This document shows, in pieces, positions 5,848 to 9,023 of a DNA stretch of 9,023 nt; within the stretch, counting starts at the first letter, position 1; each line of letters begins with the position of its first letter. Location of the stretch: positions 1-9,023 of the forward strand of contig JACCVA010000275.1 of NCBI GenBank assembly GCA_013698435.1. The letters run 5' to 3'. Source of the DNA: Nocardioidaceae bacterium. GTDB lineage: Bacteria; Actinomycetota; Actinomycetes; Propionibacteriales; Nocardioidaceae. Position numbers and translations under genes: made by a program. The notes under the pieces are model-generated. The model saw only the letters and a program-made list of their open reading frames with translations, was not told the origin of the DNA and made no database searches.

Positions 5848-6674
5848 TCGGCGCCCTCAAGTACGAGTGGGCGCGCATCACCAGCATTCGTTCCAGCTAC
5901 TGGATGTCGGGGTTGGCCCTCACTCTCAGCGCAGGCATCGCCATCATCTTGTGTCTCGTCGTCAACGCCGCCAACGACGCCGGAGACCTGGGAAACCTGG
6001 CGGGTCAGTCGACGTTCTCGACCTGGATCGTGACGTCCGGTGCCTCGGGGCCCGGGATGCCGATCCTCGCGGCGGTGTTCTTCGCCGTGATGGGGTGCAT
6101 GGCCATGGGCCACGAGTACCGGTACGGCACCAACAAGGCTACGTTGACCGCGCTGCCCGACCGCATCGCGGTGCTCGCGTCGAAGTCGCTCGTGTTGTCC
6201 GCCTGGGTGGCCGCCCCCGCCTTGCTGATCCTGCTGCTCAACACCGCGATCGCGTGGCTGTTCGTCGACGGGATGAGTCTCGACGGTGGCTCGCTGCGGC
6301 CGATGTTGTTCTTCATGCTGTACTGCGTCGGCTTCGGTCTCGCCGGCATCATGCTCTCCTCGATCACCCGCAACCAGGTGGGGTCGATCGTGGCCGTGCT
6401 CGTGTGGCCGCTCGTGCTCGAGCCGATCGTGTTCGCGATCTTGCGCATCACCGCGCTCAGCGGCTCCGACATCGGCCTCGGCAAGCTGGCCAACCTGTTG
6501 CCGGCCTCCGCCGGCCGCAGAACGATGTTCCGGCCGTTCGACCTGTTCGCGAACCTCGACGTCTCGTCCGAGACGACGATCTGGGGCCTGGGCGCGAGCA
6601 CGGCCGTCTTTTGGATCGGCATCGCGATCCTGGTTGGGATCGGCGGCACACTGTTCGTCAAGCGCGACGCCTAG
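5844..6674 (+). CDS. ABC-2-type transporter permease
   Basis: Integral membrane subunit, 276 aa, pairing with the ATPase encoded just before it. I see six hydrophobic segments at about residues 22-41, 71-89, 113-141, 152-174, 178-201 and 246-271, the usual number for ABC-2 permeases. After the second comes GHEYRYGTNKATLTALPDR (89-107), the G-x-EYR-x-GT motif typical of actinobacterial members and thought to form the coupling region facing the ATPase. There is no signal peptide beyond the first membrane segment. The ATG overlaps the ATPase stop as ATGA, with GGAG about 8 bases upstream, which fixes the start. It ends with a positively charged tail, VKRDA. The pair probably exports a small hydrophobic compound, drug or peptide. 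No immunity, regulator or biosynthesis gene lies next to it to narrow the substrate. Confidence 0.92.
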   Translation: MIGALKYEWARITSIRSSYWMSGLALTLSAGIAIILCLVVNAANDAGDLGNLAGQSTFSTWIVTSGASGPGMPILAAVFFAVMGCMAMGHEYRYGTNKATLTALPDRIAVLASKSLVLSAWVAAPALLILLLNTAIAWLFVDGMSLDGGSLRPMLFFMLYCVGFGLAGIMLSSITRNQVGSIVAVLVWPLVLEPIVFAILRITALSGSDIGLGKLANLLPASAGRRTMFRPFDLFANLDVSSETTIWGLGASTAVFWIGIAILVGIGGTLFVKRDA

Positions 6675-6709
6675 GATGATGTTGCTGGCGTCGGCGCAGC
6701 AAGGCGGCC

Positions 6710-6715
6710 TACGCT
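6710..6715 (+). promoter_or_regulatory. Candidate -10 element of a leaderless promoter for the acyl-CoA ligase gene
   Basis: TACGCT lies seven bases before the ATG at 6723, inside the 48-base gap after the permease gene. No Shine-Dalgarno site precedes the ATG. A TTGCTG at 6682-6687 is too far away (22 bases) to be a normal -35 box. If real, the ligase is transcribed on its own rather than only by read-through from the transporter. Confidence 0.4.
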
Positions 6716-6722
6716 GACGGTC

Positions 6723-8429
6723 ATGGTTGAGCATCCGCGCGACCCCAGCTTGTCCTTCACCGCCGGCCCCACCGACGTACCGCTGCTCGAGGAGACGATC
6801 GGAGCCAACCTCGAGCGCACCGTCGCGCAGCACGGCGACCGAGAGGCCCTCGTCGACGTGGCCACCGGGCGCCGGTGGACCTACGCGGAGTTCGACCGCG
6901 CCGTCAACGAGGTGGCGCGAGGGCTGCTGGCCCGTGGCATCGCGGTCGGCGACCGCGTCGGGATCTGGGCACCGAACTGTGCGGAGTGGTCGATCGTGCA
7001 GTACGCCACCGCCAAGATCGGCGCCATCTTGGTGAATATCAACCCCGCCTACCGCACCCACGAGCTGTCGTACGTCCTGAACCAGAGCGGCCTGCGGACG
7101 CTCATCTGCGCAACGGAGTTCAAAGCCAGCGACTACCGCGGCATGGTCGACGAGGTGCACGGCGACTGCGCGGCGCTGGAGGACGTCATCTACATCGCTA
7201 CCTCCGACTGGGCGGAGCTCCTCGCGGCGGGTGCGGGTCTGGCTGACGGTGCGGTACCCGAGCGACTGGCGTCGCTCGCGCCGACCGACCCCATCAACAT
7301 CCAGTACACGTCTGGCACGACCGGGTTCCCCAAGGGCGCGACGCTGAGCCACCGCAACATCCTCAACAACGGCTACTTCGTCACCGATCTCGTCGGCTTC
7401 ACCGAGCAGGACCGGCTCGCCATCCCGGTCCCCTTCTACCACTGCTTCGGCATGGTGATGGGCAACCTCGGCTGCACCAGCCACGGCGCGGCAATGGTGA
7501 TCCCGGCGCCGGCGTTCGACCCCGAAGCCACCCTGCAAGCCGTTGCCGACGAGAGATGCACAGCCGTCTACGGCGTCCCGACGATGTTCATCGCGATGCA
7601 GAACCACCCTGGCATGCACGGTGACGACGGGCCGGCGTACGACCTGTCCACGTTGCGCACCGGGCTGATGGCGGGCTCGCCGTGCCCGATCGAGGTAATG
7701 AAGCGTTGCGTGAGCGAGATGCACATGGCCGAGGTGGGCATCGCCTACGGCATGACCGAGACGTCCCCGGTGTCGACGCAGACGCGAGTCGACGATGACC
7801 TCGAACGGCGTACGTCGACGATCGGACGCGTCCATCCGCACGTCGAGATCAAGATCATCGACCCCGTCACCGGCGAGACGCTCCCACGTGGCGAGCCGGG
7901 AGAGCTCTGCACGCGCGGCTATTCGGTGATGATCGGCTACTGGGATGAGCCGCAGCTGACGGCCGAGTCGATCGACGCCGACGGATGGATGCACACCGGA
8001 GACCTCGGGGTCATCCGCGAAGACGGCTACGCCAACATCGTGGGCCGGATCAAGGACATGGTGATCCGGGGCGGTGAGAACGTCTACCCACGTGAGATCG
8101 AGGAGTTCCTCTACACCCACCCCGACATCGCCGATGTGCAGGTGATCGGCGTCCCGGACGCGACGTACGGCGAGGAGGTCTGCGCCTGGGTGAAGATGCG
8201 TGAGGGAGCGGCACCGCTGGATGCTGCTGCGCTCCGCGAGTTCGCTCGGGGCAAACTCGCCAATTTCAAGATCCCGCGCTACGTGCTGGTCGTCGACGAG
8301 TTCCCGATGACGATCACCGGCAAGATCCGCAAGGTGGAGATGCGGGAGAGGACCGTGTCCGAGCTCGGACTCGACACCTCGCGTCGCGACGAGAGCTCAG
8401 TCGAGAGTCAGGTAGGTCCGACGGGCTGA
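6723..8429 (+). CDS. Fatty-acyl-CoA synthetase (AMP-forming, ACSF2-like AMP-binding enzyme)
   Basis: Acyl-CoA ligase, 568 aa, of the adenylate-forming superfamily; it would activate a carboxylic acid with ATP to an acyl-AMP and then to acyl-CoA. The phosphate loop is YTSGTTGFPKG (195-205), followed by ATLSHRNILNN as in ACSF2-like medium-chain enzymes. The A5 motif is YGMTETSP (342-349), A7 is HTGD (424-427), and the hinge region is GRIKDMVIRGGENVYPREIE (441-460). The catalytic lysine is K534 in PMTITGKIRK. All motifs are intact, so the enzyme is probably active, but chain length and substrate cannot be told from sequence. The start at 6723 fits family N-termini (TDVPLLEETIGANLERTVAQHGDREALVD) and the upstream TANNNT. 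The family usually ends near SELGL (residue 550); here about 18 more polar residues follow and run into the convergent gene. It is possibly involved in fatty-acid degradation or lipid building. Confidence 0.95.
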   Translation: MVEHPRDPSLSFTAGPTDVPLLEETIGANLERTVAQHGDREALVDVATGRRWTYAEFDRAVNEVARGLLARGIAVGDRVGIWAPNCAEWSIVQYATAKIGAILVNINPAYRTHELSYVLNQSGLRTLICATEFKASDYRGMVDEVHGDCAALEDVIYIATSDWAELLAAGAGLADGAVPERLASLAPTDPINIQYTSGTTGFPKGATLSHRNILNNGYFVTDLVGFTEQDRLAIPVPFYHCFGMVMGNLGCTSHGAAMVIPAPAFDPEATLQAVADERCTAVYGVPTMFIAMQNHPGMHGDDGPAYDLSTLRTGLMAGSPCPIEVMKRCVSEMHMAEVGIAYGMTETSPVSTQTRVDDDLERRTSTIGRVHPHVEIKIIDPVTGETLPRGEPGELCTRGYSVMIGYWDEPQLTAESIDADGWMHTGDLGVIREDGYANIVGRIKDMVIRGGENVYPREIEEFLYTHPDIADVQVIGVPDATYGEEVCAWVKMREGAAPLDAAALREFARGKLANFKIPRYVLVVDEFPMTITGKIRKVEMRERTVSELGLDTSRRDESSVESQVGPTG

Positions 8430-9023
8430 CTCGGCGTATCTCACATACCCGAACCATTGCTTCGACTCGTCGAGCCTGCCCCACGACACAGTCATCTCGA
8501 AAAGTCGCCCGCCCGTCACCCGCAGCGGCCGCGGCGAGATCTGCGCCCGCGCACGCACTCCCTCGGGCAGGAGCCACCCGGTCAGCTGGGCCGGTGTGCT
8601 GGTCGTGCTGTTGGACGCGGACGAGACGGCGTACACCTCGTAGACGCCTGACGGCGGCTGCACCAGCGTCACCCGCTCGTCACTGGCGAGGGAGTCCGCC
8701 GACGCCACCAGCCTGCCGTCGCGATAGACGAACAAGTCGAGGTCATCGCCGTCGTGGGATGCCGCCAGGGCAAACCGTGCCACGGCGGTGCTCGTCGGTA
8801 CGGCGAACGAGGTGGCGACGGCGCTGGAGCTCGCGACCGGTCGGGCGGGATCGAACCTACCCGGCTGCAGGGACAGGTCGGTCGGTGCCGCGCCCACCAG
8901 ACCCACCAGCGACGCCCGCAGCGTGCCGGTTACGCCGGCGCGAGCCACGACGTCGGCGCTGCGGGCAGCCAGTTGGGCCGTCACCTCCTCGGGGGCGCGC
9001 AGGTACTGAGGTCGCACCACGAT
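8397..9023 (-). CDS. C-terminal part of a secreted protein, probably a subtilisin-like (S8) serine peptidase, 5' truncated
   Basis: The frame is open to the right edge of the window, so the start, signal peptide and any catalytic triad lie outside. The ~208 visible residues are extracellular in character, rich in Ser, Thr, Val and Ala. Counting from the GTG codon at 9020, residues ~71-133 (FAVPTSTAVARFALAA to GDDLDLFVYRDG to SGVYEVYAV) have the DLDL-F-VY and G-x-YxVY pattern of a pre-peptidase C-terminal domain. Residues ~160-207 (ISPRPLRVTGGRLFEMTVSW to GYVRYAESARRTYLTLD) resemble the Fn3-like end of actinobacterial S8 peptidases, where a G-x-V-x-Y/F strand precedes the final strand. Assignment as an S8 peptidase is inference from this tail; another secreted multidomain protein is possible. 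Its TGA at 8397-8399 lies inside the ligase gene, giving a 33-base tail-to-tail overlap. Confidence 0.75.
   Translation of the reverse strand: MVVRPQYLRAPEEVTAQLAARSADVVARAGVTGTLRASLVGLVGAAPTDLSLQPGRFDPARPVASSSAVATSFAVPTSTAVARFALAASHDGDDLDLFVYRDGRLVASADSLASDERVTLVQPPSGVYEVYAVSSASNSTTSTPAQLTGWLLPEGVRARAQISPRPLRVTGGRLFEMTVSWGRLDESKQWFGYVRYAESARRTYLTLD

Noticed and set aside
5748..8120. 790-codon open frame on the minus strand, antisense to the permease and ligase
   Set aside because: Its translation is rich in His, Arg, Asp, Val and Gly with no recognisable domain, which is typical of the reverse complement of high-GC coding sequence. The plus-strand genes carry full family motifs.

Overview
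The window is high-GC DNA with strong G/C preference at third codon positions. The XPB-type helicase starts and ends almost exactly like the mycobacterial and other actinobacterial proteins I know, and the helicase-associated protein, the CGNR regulator and the acyl-CoA ligase are also typical of that group. I infer an Actinomycetota chromosome of unknown genus. There are no rRNA or tRNA genes, CRISPR arrays, insertion sequences or phage genes that I can see.

Layout. Bases 1-290 hold the 3' end of a plus-strand DnaB-like helicase domain gene. Bases 291-548 carry no gene I can support, but include an odd run of abutting palindromic restriction sites at 421-440. Bases 549-4537 form a minus-strand DNA-repair helicase cluster. 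Its order of transcription is a helicase-associated protein with a stand-alone XPB N-terminal-like domain and a WYL-like end (2798-4537), then a CGNR zinc-finger regulator (2186-2713), then the XPB helicase (549-2189). The regulator and XPB overlap by 4 bases (ATGA) and are probably translationally coupled. A 131-base divergent spacer separates this cluster from a plus-strand ABC exporter pair: an ATPase with a Gln/Pro/Gly/Tyr-rich tail (4669-5847) and its ABC-2-type permease (5844-6674), again coupled by ATGA. An acyl-CoA ligase (6723-8429) follows. At the right edge is the 3' end of a minus-strand protein resembling the C-terminus of a secreted subtilisin-like peptidase (8397-9023), overlapping the ligase tail to tail by 33 bases.

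How the parts fit. The XPB cluster is probably a DNA damage or nucleic-acid remodelling unit whose CGNR member may regulate it. The ABC pair is a self-contained drug- or lipid-type exporter. The ligase activates fatty acids and has no visible link to either. Three genes without Shine-Dalgarno sites (starts at 4537, 2713 and 6723) each have a TANNNT hexamer 6-7 bases before the start codon, the arrangement expected for leaderless actinobacterial transcripts. Most of the window is recognisable housekeeping or accessory content. The less ordinary points are the shortened helicase-associated protein, the regulator fused into the XPB operon with an inverted repeat upstream, and the low-complexity tail on the ABC ATPase.
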